Part shown: positions 47,771 through 57,156 of the stretch, one piece after another
How the letters are laid out: each line of letters starts with the position of its first letter
Position numbering within the stretch: the first letter of the stretch is position 1
Source of the DNA: Chitinophagaceae bacterium
Lineage (GTDB): Bacteria > Bacteroidota > Bacteroidia > Chitinophagales > UBA10324
Assembly (NCBI GenBank): GCA_016704325.1
Contig: JADJAG010000004.1
Span: 434,001-498,000, forward strand
DNA: 64,000 nucleotides
Direction: 5' to 3'
Position numbers and translations under genes: made by a program
Notes under the pieces: generated by a model
What the model was told of the DNA's origin: nothing
Seen by the model: only the letters and a program-made list of their open reading frames with translations
Database searches by the model: none

Positions 47771-48172
47771 ACTAATGATGTAATGTTATTGATTAAAACA
47801 TTTCTTTTAGCAAGATAATAACTTTCCCTTTAAGATGCTGAAAGTTTGTCCGCAGGACTCCAAAGGAGCAAGTTAAGATTGCCGTGAGTTGAAGATGACT
47901 CTTCGTTGAATTGATATTCTCTCTTTTTAGTCGCAAGTCGGAAGTAGTTAGTCGGAAGTGGGCAGCGGTTTTTTCATTTTAAATAGACGCAAAAAAACTG
48001 TCCCGCTTTTTCAGAGGGATCACTCTTAGCTGAATTGATATTCTCTCAAGCTTTAGCCCACGCAGTGATGCAAACGGCAAATGGAAAAGCATGACCTTAT
48101 TTTCAACATGCATTCAGCTCAGGCATAACAATCCACTTTACAACATTACCTTCATGCCCCAAAATTGCACCC
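47771..48172. other. Intergenic region with an imperfect direct repeat
   Basis: About 400 bp, no gene. GAATTGATATTCTCTC occurs twice, at about 47908-47923 and 48032-48047, each after a CTCTT stretch. An AGTCGCAAGTCGGAAGT array lies between them (47926-47960). The promoter of the MNT gene should be near 47775-47830 on the minus strand. Confidence 0.5.
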
Positions 48173-49678
48173 TTGCACCCTCTCATTAAAAAGCTCGCCT
48201 CACAAACTGCTATCTATGGACTGAGCAGTATTGCTGGGCGGTTATTGAATTACCTGTTGGTGCCGTTGCATACGCGCATCTTTAATCCGGGAGAGTATGG
48301 GGTGGTGACGGAATTCTATGCTTATGTGGCATTCCTGAATATCCTGTTTACGTATGGCATGGAGACGGCTTTCTTCCGTTACTCCAACCTGGAGGAGAAT
48401 AAGAAGAAGGTATATGATACTTCGCTGCTATCACTGCTGTTTACCACGCTTACACTGGTTGCCGGTATCCTGATTTTTTCGCAGCCTATCGCTACTGCCA
48501 TTCGTTATCCTGATCATGCCGATTACATTATCTGGTTCACACTCATACTCGGACTCGATGCCATCACGGCTATTCCTTTTGCACGTTTAAGGCAGGAGAA
48601 CAGGCCCATCCGTTTCGCTACGTTCAAGCTGGTGAATATTATCACCAACGTGGCCTTCAACGTTTTCTTCCTGTTGCTGTGTCCTTATATACTGGCTACG
48701 CCTTCACTTGAAGCTTTGCATGGTTTCATTAGCCTGGTGTACTACCCGGAACTGGGCGTGGGTTATGTTTTCATCTCCAACCTGATTGCCAGTATCGTGA
48801 CTATGCTGGCCTTGTGGAAGTATGTGTTTGTGAAGAAATGGGAAGTGGATTTTATTCTCTGGAAGAAGATGATGGGTTATGCGCTGCCACTTATCCTGGT
48901 TGGATTGGCGGGTATGGTGGATGAAACGCTGAGCCGCATACTGCTGAAGTACAGGCTGGAGATGAGCCCGGAAGCTGCCATGCATGAACTGGGTATCTTT
49001 GGCGCATGTTATAAGTTGTCAATATTGATGACCTTATTCATACAGGCTTACCGTATGGCGGCGGAACCTTTTTTCTTCGGCGAATCGAAAAAGACCAATC
49101 CGCAGTTTACCTATGCGCGAACGATGAATTTCTTCTCTATCTTTTGTTGCTTCATCTTCCTGTTTGTGATGTTGTTTATTGATGCGTTCAAAATGATATT
49201 CATCGGTCCACAGTTTTATGAAGGAGTGAAAGTGGTGCCTATATTATTGCTTGCTAATTTTTTCCTGGGCGTTTATTATAACCTCACTATCTGGTATAAG
49301 CTTACCAATCAGACGGGATTGGGTGCAGTAGTTGCTATTTATGGTGCTGTTGTTACCATTATATTCAACTGGTGGCTGATACCGGTATTCGGATATATGG
49401 GTTCTGCATGGGTTACATTGGGTTGTTATGGGTCTATGATGATCATCTCGTATTTAATGGGTCAGCGGTATTATCCGGTGCCTTATGACCTGAAGCGATT
49501 CCTGGTGTATGTGGGCATCTCAATTGGATTGTATTTTTTAAGTGTGCAGGTCGAAGCATTCATTCCGGCTTCTTATTGGCATCTCCATTATCTGTTTGGC
49601 GTAGTCTTGCTGACGGGTTTCGCAGGGCTGGTTTATCTTTTTGAAACTGGGAGAATAAGGGTGTTTAAGGTTATTTGA
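48173..49678 (+). CDS. Polysaccharide/lipid flippase (Wzx/MATE-like)
   Basis: 501 residues starting with TTG at 48173 (MHPLIKKLASQTAIYGLSSIAGR). No ATG is available before the conserved region, and TACCTTCA about 15 bases upstream could be a -7 box, giving a very short leader. There are 12 to 14 membrane segments, and the N-terminus SQTAIYGLSSIAGRLLNYLLVPLHTRIF is typical of Bacteroidota O-antigen/oligosaccharide flippases. It should move lipid-linked sugars across the inner membrane. It heads the block with dut, nucleotidyltransferase, TPR, DUF4292 and EnvC-like genes. Confidence 0.87.
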   Translation: MHPLIKKLASQTAIYGLSSIAGRLLNYLLVPLHTRIFNPGEYGVVTEFYAYVAFLNILFTYGMETAFFRYSNLEENKKKVYDTSLLSLLFTTLTLVAGILIFSQPIATAIRYPDHADYIIWFTLILGLDAITAIPFARLRQENRPIRFATFKLVNIITNVAFNVFFLLLCPYILATPSLEALHGFISLVYYPELGVGYVFISNLIASIVTMLALWKYVFVKKWEVDFILWKKMMGYALPLILVGLAGMVDETLSRILLKYRLEMSPEAAMHELGIFGACYKLSILMTLFIQAYRMAAEPFFFGESKKTNPQFTYARTMNFFSIFCCFIFLFVMLFIDAFKMIFIGPQFYEGVKVVPILLLANFFLGVYYNLTIWYKLTNQTGLGAVVAIYGAVVTIIFNWWLIPVFGYMGSAWVTLGCYGSMMIISYLMGQRYYPVPYDLKRFLVYVGISIGLYFLSVQVEAFIPASYWHLHYLFGVVLLTGFAGLVYLFETGRIRVFKVI

Positions 49679-49684
49679 TACAGG

Positions 49685-50135
49685 TTATACGGGCTATTGA
49701 GAGAGAGGAAACCACGGAGAGCAAAAAGAAAAGGAAACCACGGAGAGCACTGAGAAAGATAACCACGGAGAAACTGAGAAAGGTTACCACGGAGAGCAGA
49801 GAAAGCAAAACCACAAAGAACATAGAGCAACAGAACCAACGAGAATACAGAGAAAAAAGAGGCCATAGAGCGCACAGAAAAAATACTTATAGCTGCTGTT
49901 TAATGCGATGCACCCTCTGTGTTCTTTGTGTATTCAAAAATGGTAACCACAGAGAAATCAAAGAAATAAACTCAACAATCTTGTTTGATGCGATTCCCCC
50001 TTTGTGTCCTTTGTGGTTTCAAAAAAGGTAACCTCGAAGAACATAAAGAAATTGGTAACATAAATCCCGTTTAATGCAACTCCTCCTCTTTGCCTCCGTG
50101 GTTTCAAAAATGGTAACCACAAAGAAAAAAGGGAA
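49685..50135 (+). repeat. ACCACGGAGAG / CTCTGTGTTCTTTGTG repeat block
   Basis: The first part (49705-49870) repeats ACCACGGAGAGCA with GAGAAAG spacers. The second (about 49898-50118) has three units spaced 84-86 bp, starting at about 49899, 49983 and 50069. Each begins TTTAATGCGATGC-like, then CCCTCTGTGTTCTTTGTGGTTTCAAAAATGG and TAACCACAGAGAA. The two motifs are near complements, so each unit can fold. The frame at 49675-50031 is an artefact. Confidence 0.75.
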
Positions 50136-50195
50136 AATTAAATGGTGCAAAGTCCACCCAAAAACCCCCAAATTCCCATTTCTGAAAAGGATAAT

Positions 50196-50203
50196 TAACT
50201 TTG
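50196..50203 (+). promoter_or_regulatory. Putative -7 box of dut
   Basis: TAACTTTG fits the Bacteroidota -7 consensus but no good -33 element is present. RNA would start within a base or two of the dut ATG at 50211, implying a leaderless or nearly leaderless message. Confidence 0.35.
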
Positions 50204-50210
50204 CCGCCCC

Positions 50211-50645
50211 ATGAATGTAAAGGTGATTAATAATTCCCCGCATCCTCTGCCCTCGTATGAGACAACCGGCTCTGCGGGATTGGACGTGCGTGCATGGCTT
50301 CCGGAAACCATTGAACTAAAGCCACTGGAGCGGAAATTGGTGCCAACCGGCTTGTTCATCGAACTGCCGGCAGGTTTTGAGGCGCAGATTCGTCCAAGGA
50401 GTGGGCTGGCAGTTAAGAAAGGACTGACATTACTAAATACTCCCGGCACCATCGATTCAGACTACCGTGGAGAGATCAAAATCATCATGGTGAATGTGTC
50501 GGATGTACCTCAGATTATAGAAAATGGGGAGCGAATAGCGCAGATGATCATTTCCAGGTATGAACAAATTACCTGGCAGTTGAGCACTGAATTAGAGTCG
50601 ACCGACCGTGGAGCAGGTGGTTTTGGGCATACAGGGGTGAAGTGA
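50211..50645 (+). CDS. dut: dUTP diphosphatase
   Basis: 144 residues with all five family motifs: AGLDVRA (22-28), RPRSGLA (61-67), GTIDSDYRGEI (79-89), GERIAQ (106-111) and RGAGGFGHTG (133-142). It hydrolyses dUTP to dUMP and pyrophosphate as a homotrimer, keeping uracil out of DNA and supplying dTMP synthesis. It precedes the sugar nucleotidyltransferase by about 145 bp. Confidence 0.96.
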   Translation: MNVKVINNSPHPLPSYETTGSAGLDVRAWLPETIELKPLERKLVPTGLFIELPAGFEAQIRPRSGLAVKKGLTLLNTPGTIDSDYRGEIKIIMVNVSDVPQIIENGERIAQMIISRYEQITWQLSTELESTDRGAGGFGHTGVK

Positions 50646-50789
50646 ATGGAATTGAATGTGAGAAGGAGAAGTAACAGCCTGATTATCATGACTAACATCA
50701 TGAATAACCTTCTTTACAGCAGGTTCCGGGATTGTAAGATTTGATTTATACAGCATATTTTCAGGAAACAAGAAACAGCGCAGAAAACC

Positions 50790-51791
50790 ATGAGAGTGAT
50801 TGTTCCGATGGCCGGACTTGGTAAAAGGATGCGGCCCCATACGCTTACAACTCCCAAACCACTGATACCTGTTGCAGGTAAACCCATCGTTCAGCGCCTG
50901 GTGGAATACTTAGGCGAGATGTGTGAAGACAAGATTCAGCATATTGCTTTTGTGGTTGGAGATTTTGGCAAAGAGACTGAAAAAAACCTGCTGAAAATTG
51001 CCGAAGACCTGGGCGCTGAAGGATCTATTCATCACCAGGAAGTACCACTGGGTACAGCGCATGCCATACTCTGTGCGCAGGAACACCTCAAGGAGCATGT
51101 GATTATTGCTTTTGCCGATACCCTTTTCTACGCCGATTTTAAAGTGGATGAAGATGCCGATGGCGTCATCTGGGTACAAAAAGTAGAGAACCCACAGCAG
51201 TTTGGGGTGATCAAAGTAGCCCCGGAAGGGCATATTTCCGAGTTTATTGAGAAGTCGCCGGTGATTGTCTCCAACCTGGCCATCATAGGCATTTACTACT
51301 TCCGTGATGGGGAAAACCTGAAGCATGAATTACAGTATCTGCTCGATAACGATATTAAAGAGAAAGGGGAATATCAGCTTACCACTGCCATGGAGCATAT
51401 GAAGAATAAGGGGTTGAAATTATACCCGGGTGAAGTGGCACAGTGGCTCGACTGCGGCAATAAGGATGCAACGGTGGATACCAATAAGCAGGTACTGGAG
51501 CATGAAAAGAACAAAAGACTCATCGATAAATCAGCTTTAATAGAAAATTCAACCATCATTCCTCCTTCCTATATAGGACCTGAAGTAGTAATACGGAATT
51601 CAGTAATTGGCCCCCATGTTTCTATCGGAGAAAAGTCGTTGATAGAAAATTCTATCGTTAAGAACTCTATTATTCAGTCGCAGTCTTCAATAAAAAACAA
51701 GATCCTGCAAAATTCTATGGTAGGAAACTTCGTTTCACTATCCGGTCAGATAGAAGATCTGAATGTAGGTGACTACTCAGTGGAAGTTTAA
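50790..51791 (+). CDS. Sugar-phosphate nucleotidyltransferase with left-handed beta-helix tail
   Basis: 333 residues. The N-terminal domain (1-230) has the nucleotide loop GLGKRMRPHTLTTPKPLIPV, with the GxGxRxxP and PKPL motifs. Further marks are VPLGTAHAILCA, FADTLFYADF, GVIWVQKVENPQQFGVIKV and AQWLDCGNKD. Residues 240-325 carry hexapeptide-like repeats (IIPPSYIGPEVVIRNSVIG, SIGEKSLIENSIV), a left-handed beta-helix. It joins NTP and a sugar 1-phosphate, probably glucose 1-phosphate or a related sugar; the substrate is not settled. It fits the envelope sugar block with the flippase. Confidence 0.88.
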   Translation: MRVIVPMAGLGKRMRPHTLTTPKPLIPVAGKPIVQRLVEYLGEMCEDKIQHIAFVVGDFGKETEKNLLKIAEDLGAEGSIHHQEVPLGTAHAILCAQEHLKEHVIIAFADTLFYADFKVDEDADGVIWVQKVENPQQFGVIKVAPEGHISEFIEKSPVIVSNLAIIGIYYFRDGENLKHELQYLLDNDIKEKGEYQLTTAMEHMKNKGLKLYPGEVAQWLDCGNKDATVDTNKQVLEHEKNKRLIDKSALIENSTIIPPSYIGPEVVIRNSVIGPHVSIGEKSLIENSIVKNSIIQSQSSIKNKILQNSMVGNFVSLSGQIEDLNVGDYSVEV

Positions 51792-52015
51792 ATCTTGGTG
51801 TTCGTTGTAAAACCTGGTTTTTTTGGATAGCAGTTTCCGCAATCAACTATTGGTATTAGTGTAACACGTCGCATCATCTATGGGCGGATTGACATGCTGA
51901 AAACCAACTGTTGGGCAGTATATAAGCCAGCGGTTCTGCCGGATTCAATTTTTGTATGTAGGTTTGAACTGTTAATAGGACAAATGCATTAGGAGTAAGG
52001 CATAAAATACCGGCG

Positions 52016-53779
52016 ATGAAACTCAAAACATATGTAAATATATTCTGGTTGTGGGCTGCTGCACTGTTTATCGGAGCGTGCTCATCTGCGAAAATGGGTT
52101 CCACGAAAGACAATTCAGAAAATGTACCTGCGGCAAAAACAGTTGTGATTGATGATGTACGCAAGCGGCAGGCAGAAGAGAAACTGATAGAAGCGAAAAA
52201 GATGGATATCCTGGGTGATGCACCCGCTGCCCTGAATCTTTATAAAGAATGTATTCGCCTTGATCCGGATAATGATGCGGCCTATTATGATGCGGCTGTC
52301 ATTCTTTTCAACCAGAAGCAATATGAAGATGCGTTAGGTTATGTTTCGGAGGCGGTGAAGATTGATCCCAGCAATACCTGGTACCTTGATCTTTATGGCA
52401 CCTTACTCGGTGGCATCGGCAATTATAAAGAAGCCATCAGGGTGTATCAGCAAATGGTGCAGCTTGATCCTGAAAATACGGATGCCTGGTTTAACTGGGC
52501 TTTTTTTCTCGATCAGAATAAACAAACAGATGAAGCGATAGCAGTCTTCAATCAGATTGAAGCGAAGTTTGGTGTGAATGAAGACATCTCATTGGAAAAA
52601 CAACGCTTATGGTTAAAACTCGGGAAGGTTGATAAGGCAGCAGGAGAGCTCAAGCAACTGATTGCAGCTTATCCGGAAGAGCCAAAGTATTATTCTTTGT
52701 TAGTTGACTTATATATGTCGAACAAAATGGAGGATAAGGCTTATGAGGTTTTACAGGAGATGATTGCCGCTGATCCCAATAACCCGCGAGCCAACCTTGT
52801 GATGGCAGATTATTATCGAAAGAAAGGAGATGAAGCCAAATCTTTTGAAGCATTAAAACGAGCTTTTGCAAGTCCTGATCTGGACGCTGCTGTAAAGATC
52901 TCCCTGCTTGCGTCCTTTCTGCCTTTCCTGCAAGAGGATGCAATAAAAAGAGCAGAAGCGGTGGAGTTAGGAAGATTGCTGGTGAATGTTCATCCCACAG
53001 ACCCGCGTGCACATGCACTGTTTGGAGATATCCTATACCAGGATGATCAGATAGAACAGGCAATGGTTGAATATAAAAAATCACTCAGCCTGGATGACAG
53101 TAAGTTTGTGGTATGGCAACAGGTGATGCTGTTGTATGATCGCGAACAGAACTATGATTCTTTATTGGTTTTAAGCGAAAGGTCGCTGGAGTTGTTTCCG
53201 GATCAGAATATGGCATACTACTTTAATGGATATGCCAACATGCAATTGAAAAAATATAAGAATGCTATTGCTTCATTGGGTAAAGCGGTGGAGATCGGAT
53301 CTGAAGACAAATTGTTCATTGCGCAGATGTATTCTTCCATGGGCGATGCTTTTTATAATCTGAAGAATGATGCAGCATCAGACAGTTGTTATGAGCAAGC
53401 TCTGGTGTTTGATCCGCAGAATGCTTATGTGCTCAATAACTACAGCTATTATCTTTCACTTCGCGGTGTAAGATTGGATGAAGCAAAGAAAATGGCAGCG
53501 CGTGCGAACAGTATTGCTCCGAACACAGCGGCCTATGAAGACACTTATGGCTGGGTGCTCTATCAGCTTGGCGATTATGCCGGAGCGAAAGAGTGGATTG
53601 AAAAGTCGATGAAGAATGCCGGGTCGACAGATGGTACCGTGCTCGAACATTATGGTGATGTATTGTATAAACTCGGCGATACAAATGGTGCCGTAGAGTA
53701 TTGGATGAAAGCAAAGGAACAAAATGTGGATTCCGATACCATTGATAAAAAGATCGCAGGGAAAAAATTATATGATTAG
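52016..53779 (+). CDS. TPR-repeat lipoprotein
   Basis: 587 residues. A lipoprotein signal peptide with lipobox FIGAC (Cys about 22) is followed by at least 12 TPR-type helical repeats (APAALNLYKECIRLDPDND, YEDALGYVSEAVKIDPSNT, YKEAIRVYQQMVQLDPENT). It should be anchored to a membrane, facing the periplasm, and scaffold protein complexes. The next gene starts inside its last codons. The genomic order TPR-DUF4292-M23 peptidase is conserved in Bacteroidota. Confidence 0.88.
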   Translation: MKLKTYVNIFWLWAAALFIGACSSAKMGSTKDNSENVPAAKTVVIDDVRKRQAEEKLIEAKKMDILGDAPAALNLYKECIRLDPDNDAAYYDAAVILFNQKQYEDALGYVSEAVKIDPSNTWYLDLYGTLLGGIGNYKEAIRVYQQMVQLDPENTDAWFNWAFFLDQNKQTDEAIAVFNQIEAKFGVNEDISLEKQRLWLKLGKVDKAAGELKQLIAAYPEEPKYYSLLVDLYMSNKMEDKAYEVLQEMIAADPNNPRANLVMADYYRKKGDEAKSFEALKRAFASPDLDAAVKISLLASFLPFLQEDAIKRAEAVELGRLLVNVHPTDPRAHALFGDILYQDDQIEQAMVEYKKSLSLDDSKFVVWQQVMLLYDREQNYDSLLVLSERSLELFPDQNMAYYFNGYANMQLKKYKNAIASLGKAVEIGSEDKLFIAQMYSSMGDAFYNLKNDAASDSCYEQALVFDPQNAYVLNNYSYYLSLRGVRLDEAKKMAARANSIAPNTAAYEDTYGWVLYQLGDYAGAKEWIEKSMKNAGSTDGTVLEHYGDVLYKLGDTNGAVEYWMKAKEQNVDSDTIDKKIAGKKLYD

Positions 53780-54572
53780 GGCAATTTCTTCCATTGCCTT
53801 TTTCTTTACATCAAAACCACGGAGCAGGTTTTTTACCATTCCCGTCATCAGTTGTTTTTTTTTCACGCTACTTATCGTTCAGGGTTGTAAGACCACTTCA
53901 CGTTTACCGGCTTCAGGTCAAACAACTAGTAATTCTGCTAAAGTGCTGATGGATAGCATGCAACGTCATGCTTTTTATTTTGAATGGTTTACCGGAAAGG
54001 CGAAAGTGGAGGTTTATGAGGGGACCAATAAAACTGAATTCACGGCAAGTATCAGGATGCGGAAGGACAGCGCTATCTGGCTTTCCGTTTCCCCGGCATT
54101 GGGACTTGAGGTTGCGCGCGTTTTAATTACCCGCGATTCGATCAGGGTGATAGATCGTTTGAATGGTGAGTATTATAGTAAAGACTATCGCTATTTCACA
54201 ACCTATACTTCCATGCCGGTTACGTATGATTTGTTACAGGATTTGATCAGCGGAGTTCCATTGTTTTTAGATTCGCAGACCTTTGAAGCTACCCGAAGCG
54301 ACTCTGTCTATCGTCTGGTCTCGACTACGGGCAGGCAATCCAATGTAATCAACCTCAATGGGGTTTTTCTACCTGTTCAGCAAACCATCAGCGATTCTGC
54401 GATGGCCACACTTTCTATTTCGCAACAACAGTATGAAATACCATACACTTCTCCTTTTTCGTTGTGGAGAAAAATTGAATTGCGGCAACCGCAAGCCATG
54501 GAGATCATCATTACCTTTAGCAAAATTAAAGTGAATGAACCGGTGAAGCTGCCGTTTAGTGTAAATGAATAA
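53772..54572 (+). CDS. DUF4292 lipoprotein (LolA/LolB-like)
   Basis: 266 residues from ATG 53772, which overlaps the TPR stop by 8 bases; the longer frame to 53724 is discounted. The lipobox is in LLIVQGCKTT. The mature part has FEWFTGKAKVEVYEG, FTASIRMRKDSAIWLSVSPALGLEVARVLITRDSIRVIDRLNGEYY and a C-terminal INEPVKLPF-like strand. These are the marks of DUF4292, predicted to adopt a LolA/LolB-like half-barrel that carries lipid. It may move lipoproteins or lipids in the periplasm. Confidence 0.85.
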   Translation: MIRAISSIAFFFTSKPRSRFFTIPVISCFFFTLLIVQGCKTTSRLPASGQTTSNSAKVLMDSMQRHAFYFEWFTGKAKVEVYEGTNKTEFTASIRMRKDSAIWLSVSPALGLEVARVLITRDSIRVIDRLNGEYYSKDYRYFTTYTSMPVTYDLLQDLISGVPLFLDSQTFEATRSDSVYRLVSTTGRQSNVINLNGVFLPVQQTISDSAMATLSISQQQYEIPYTSPFSLWRKIELRQPQAMEIIITFSKIKVNEPVKLPFSVNE

Positions 54573-54587
54573 TGACTAATCCTGAAT

Positions 54588-55907
54588 ATGAATAGTATGA
54601 ATGCCGATGCAGGAAGCAATGTGCCCTGCAGGAATGACATCCGTAGCATATTATCTTGCCTGAAACAAGTGCAGCGCTCGCTGGGCACTGTGCTGGTTTT
54701 TATTTTGTTGATCAGCACTGCTTTCCTGGTGCCGGTGTATGCACAGACCAATAAGGATGATCTGGAAAAGAAGAAGGAGCAGCTGTTGAAAGAAATCGAG
54801 TCTATGCAAAAGGAACTCGATCAAACAAAAAAATCAAAGACTGCTACCTTAGGACAGTTGGCAGCCTTAAAGAAGCAAATTGGTGCGCGGGAAAAACTGA
54901 TCGGCAACTACAACAGCCAGATCAACCAGATAGACAAAGAGATTATTACCAAAGTGCGTGCCGTGCGTGCACTTGACCGTGACCTTGATACGCTGCGGAT
55001 CAACTATGCCAATATGGTGTACTATGCGTACAAGCACCGTAGTGCCTATGACAAGCTCCTGTTTCTTTTTTCGGCGCAGGATTTTAATGATGCTTTTATC
55101 CGACTCAAATACATCAAGCGTTACAGCGCCTATCGCCGCATGCAGGCAGAACTTATCCGAACCACACAGTTGGATTTGAATAAGAAGATGTCGCAGTTAA
55201 AAACACAACGATCCGCTAAGAAGGAAGTGCTTTCTGAACAGGAGGCACAGAAGAAAAAGCTGGCTAAAGAGAAGGCGGAGAAGGATAAGATGGCCAAGAC
55301 TTTTACCAAGCAAGAGAAGCAGATTAAAACAGCACTCGATAAAAAGAAGAAAGAACAAGAGCAGTTGAAGAAACAAATTGCCGATCTGATCAGGAAGGAG
55401 ATTGAAGACGCGAAGAAAAAGGCAGGCGGAAGTGCCGGTAAGAGTGGATCTACAGTTTCTTCACTTGGACTGACACCTGAAGCCGCGGCATTGTCGGCAA
55501 GCTTTGCTACTAACCAGGGTAAGTTACCCTGGCCGGTTACGAAAGGAGAAATCACGGAAACATTTGGTGAGCATGCACATCCCATACTGGATAATGTGAA
55601 GACAAAAAACAATGGCATAGACATTAAGACAGCTGCAGGCGCTGATGTGAGGGCCGTATTTAAAGGCACTGTGGTAAGCATTATATCTAATCCGGGATAT
55701 CATAAGGGCGTGCTGATTAAACATGGCGAATATTATACTGTGTACAGCAATCTCTCTTCCGTAAAAGTAAAAGCCAACCAGGAAGTAGATACCAAGCAAT
55801 CGATTGGCACCGTTTATACCAATGAAAGCGGAGAGGCCACCATTCATCTTGAAATCTGGAAGGGTACCACCATCATGAATCCGCAGAGTTGGATAATTTC
55901 TAAGTAA
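54588..55907 (+). CDS. EnvC-like murein hydrolase activator with degenerate M23 domain
   Basis: 439 residues. A membrane/signal segment (about 33-52, FLVPVYAQ) precedes a long coiled coil (about 55-285; EKKKEQLLKEIESMQKELDQ, KKKKEQEQLKKQI) and a C-terminal LytM/M23 domain (about 330-439; GKLPWPVTKGEITETFGEH, HKGVLIKHGEYYTVYSNLS). The usual first zinc ligand H-x-G-I-D is replaced by NNGIDIKT, and the later H-x-H by TIHLEIW. This is the pattern of EnvC/NlpD-type proteins that activate amidases rather than cut. It should help split the septal wall. Last gene of the block from dut. Confidence 0.87.
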   Translation: MNSMNADAGSNVPCRNDIRSILSCLKQVQRSLGTVLVFILLISTAFLVPVYAQTNKDDLEKKKEQLLKEIESMQKELDQTKKSKTATLGQLAALKKQIGAREKLIGNYNSQINQIDKEIITKVRAVRALDRDLDTLRINYANMVYYAYKHRSAYDKLLFLFSAQDFNDAFIRLKYIKRYSAYRRMQAELIRTTQLDLNKKMSQLKTQRSAKKEVLSEQEAQKKKLAKEKAEKDKMAKTFTKQEKQIKTALDKKKKEQEQLKKQIADLIRKEIEDAKKKAGGSAGKSGSTVSSLGLTPEAAALSASFATNQGKLPWPVTKGEITETFGEHAHPILDNVKTKNNGIDIKTAAGADVRAVFKGTVVSIISNPGYHKGVLIKHGEYYTVYSNLSSVKVKANQEVDTKQSIGTVYTNESGEATIHLEIWKGTTIMNPQSWIISK

Positions 55908-56059
55908 GCGGGATTAATGCATAGACTTGTTAAACCTTTTGGCATGATTGTAGTCTGCTTTGATGCCTGCTGATTTTTTGAATTCTGGTTATTGTTCATA
56001 GCGACAGGTAAATGATTTTAAAGGCAATTTAATAAACCGTATAAAAAAATAAACTGCTT

Positions 56060-56908
56060 ATGAAAAAAGTAAATTTTCTTTTCATTGCTACTGCATTGTT
56101 TACAATGAGTTTCATTTTTTCCTGTACAAAGGACACGGTAGAGTCCGACACCACAGCCGCTGCCGACAATGCTATTGTGGAAAATGAATCAAGCAAAGTT
56201 GTAGCAGCAATTAATGCCGTTGCGGAAGACTATGGCATCGGTAAACCGGACGGAGTGCAGGAAGTGATGGAAGATTCTTCTTTTGCGCCTTGTGCAACAA
56301 TAACCGTTGATACCATAAATGCCCTGAAGACCATTACCATTGATTTTGGCCCGGTACCTTGCCAGTGTATTAACTGGGACAACAAATTCAGGCAGGGAAA
56401 AATTACTGCTACCTGGAGTGGCGGATACCATATGACAGGCACCGTGATTACCGTGAGCACCAGCGAATATTTTGTGGGCAATTCAGCAACAACCATGAAT
56501 AAACATGATTACCTGAAAACCATTAAGAATGAAGGCGAGAATGCAAACGGTAATATTCATTTTTCCATTTCGGTAACAGATGCATTGGTTACCCTGTATA
56601 CAGGGGAAACAATCAGTTGGGAGAGTAACCGTGACCGTGAATGGATAGAAGGCAGTGCTACCAAAGTGTTTTTTGATGATGTCTATCTTATAACAGGCGG
56701 TGCTGCCGGCATCGACCGGAAAGGAAATCCTTTTACAGTGAATATCATTCAACCTTTGAAAATGCAGTTTTGTCCCTGGTTAGTAAGTGGGATCATTGAA
56801 ATCAGTCATGATAATTTCCCGGTAAAGACCCTGGACTATGGTAATGGCGAATGTGATGATAAGGCGACAGTTACCATCAATGGAAACTCCTATACCATCA
56901 ATTTATAA
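56060..56908 (+). CDS. Lipoprotein of unknown function
   Basis: 282 residues. The signal peptide ends in a lipobox FSC (Cys about 22). After a Ser/Thr/Ala-rich linker (SDTTAAADN) the mature part has several Cys residues (PCATIT, PCQCINWD, FCPWLVSG, GECDDK) and beta strands (TGTVITVSTSEYFVG). No family is recognised. A strong terminator follows 20 bp downstream. It is probably a monocistronic surface or periplasmic protein. Confidence 0.65.
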   Translation: MKKVNFLFIATALFTMSFIFSCTKDTVESDTTAAADNAIVENESSKVVAAINAVAEDYGIGKPDGVQEVMEDSSFAPCATITVDTINALKTITIDFGPVPCQCINWDNKFRQGKITATWSGGYHMTGTVITVSTSEYFVGNSATTMNKHDYLKTIKNEGENANGNIHFSISVTDALVTLYTGETISWESNRDREWIEGSATKVFFDDVYLITGGAAGIDRKGNPFTVNIIQPLKMQFCPWLVSGIIEISHDNFPVKTLDYGNGECDDKATVTINGNSYTINL

Positions 56909-56928
56909 AACGGTATTCCTTTAGTATT

Positions 56929-56957
56929 AGGAGGCGATATTTCGCCTCCTTTTTTTT
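56929..56957 (+). terminator. Rho-independent terminator
   Basis: AGGAGGCGA and TTCGCCTCCT arms around TAT with a run of seven to eight T, ending the lipoprotein gene. Confidence 0.93.
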
Positions 56958-57097
56958 GAATATTCAATGCTCAACACTCAATTCACTCAATATTCAATTG
57001 GAGGGAGCTGAAAGACACATTGCAAACGCCAACCCGTATGATCTTTTACATTTGAAAGCACAGACAGGCACAACTTTCAACAAAAAGCACCTGTGGT

Positions 57098-57130
57098 TTT
57101 GAGGAAACACCGGTTTGGCAGTTAACTTTG
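57098..57130 (+). promoter_or_regulatory. Promoter of the aldehyde dehydrogenase gene
   Basis: TTTG at 57098-57101, a 21-bp spacer, then TAACTTTG at 57123-57130, a strong Bacteroidota match. Its position rules out a coding start at 57115 and supports the ATG at 57157, with a leader of about 20 bases. Confidence 0.65.
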
Positions 57131-57156
57131 CTTTGTTATCAATTCAGCTCTTACCC

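Noticed and set aside
49675..50031. 118-codon ORF rich in Lys, Arg and Glu
   Set aside because: It lies in the ACCACGGAGAG repeat block and has no recognisable domain.
57115..57156. Longer start of the aldehyde dehydrogenase
   Set aside because: The added codons overlap the promoter at 57098-57130 and precede the conserved start.
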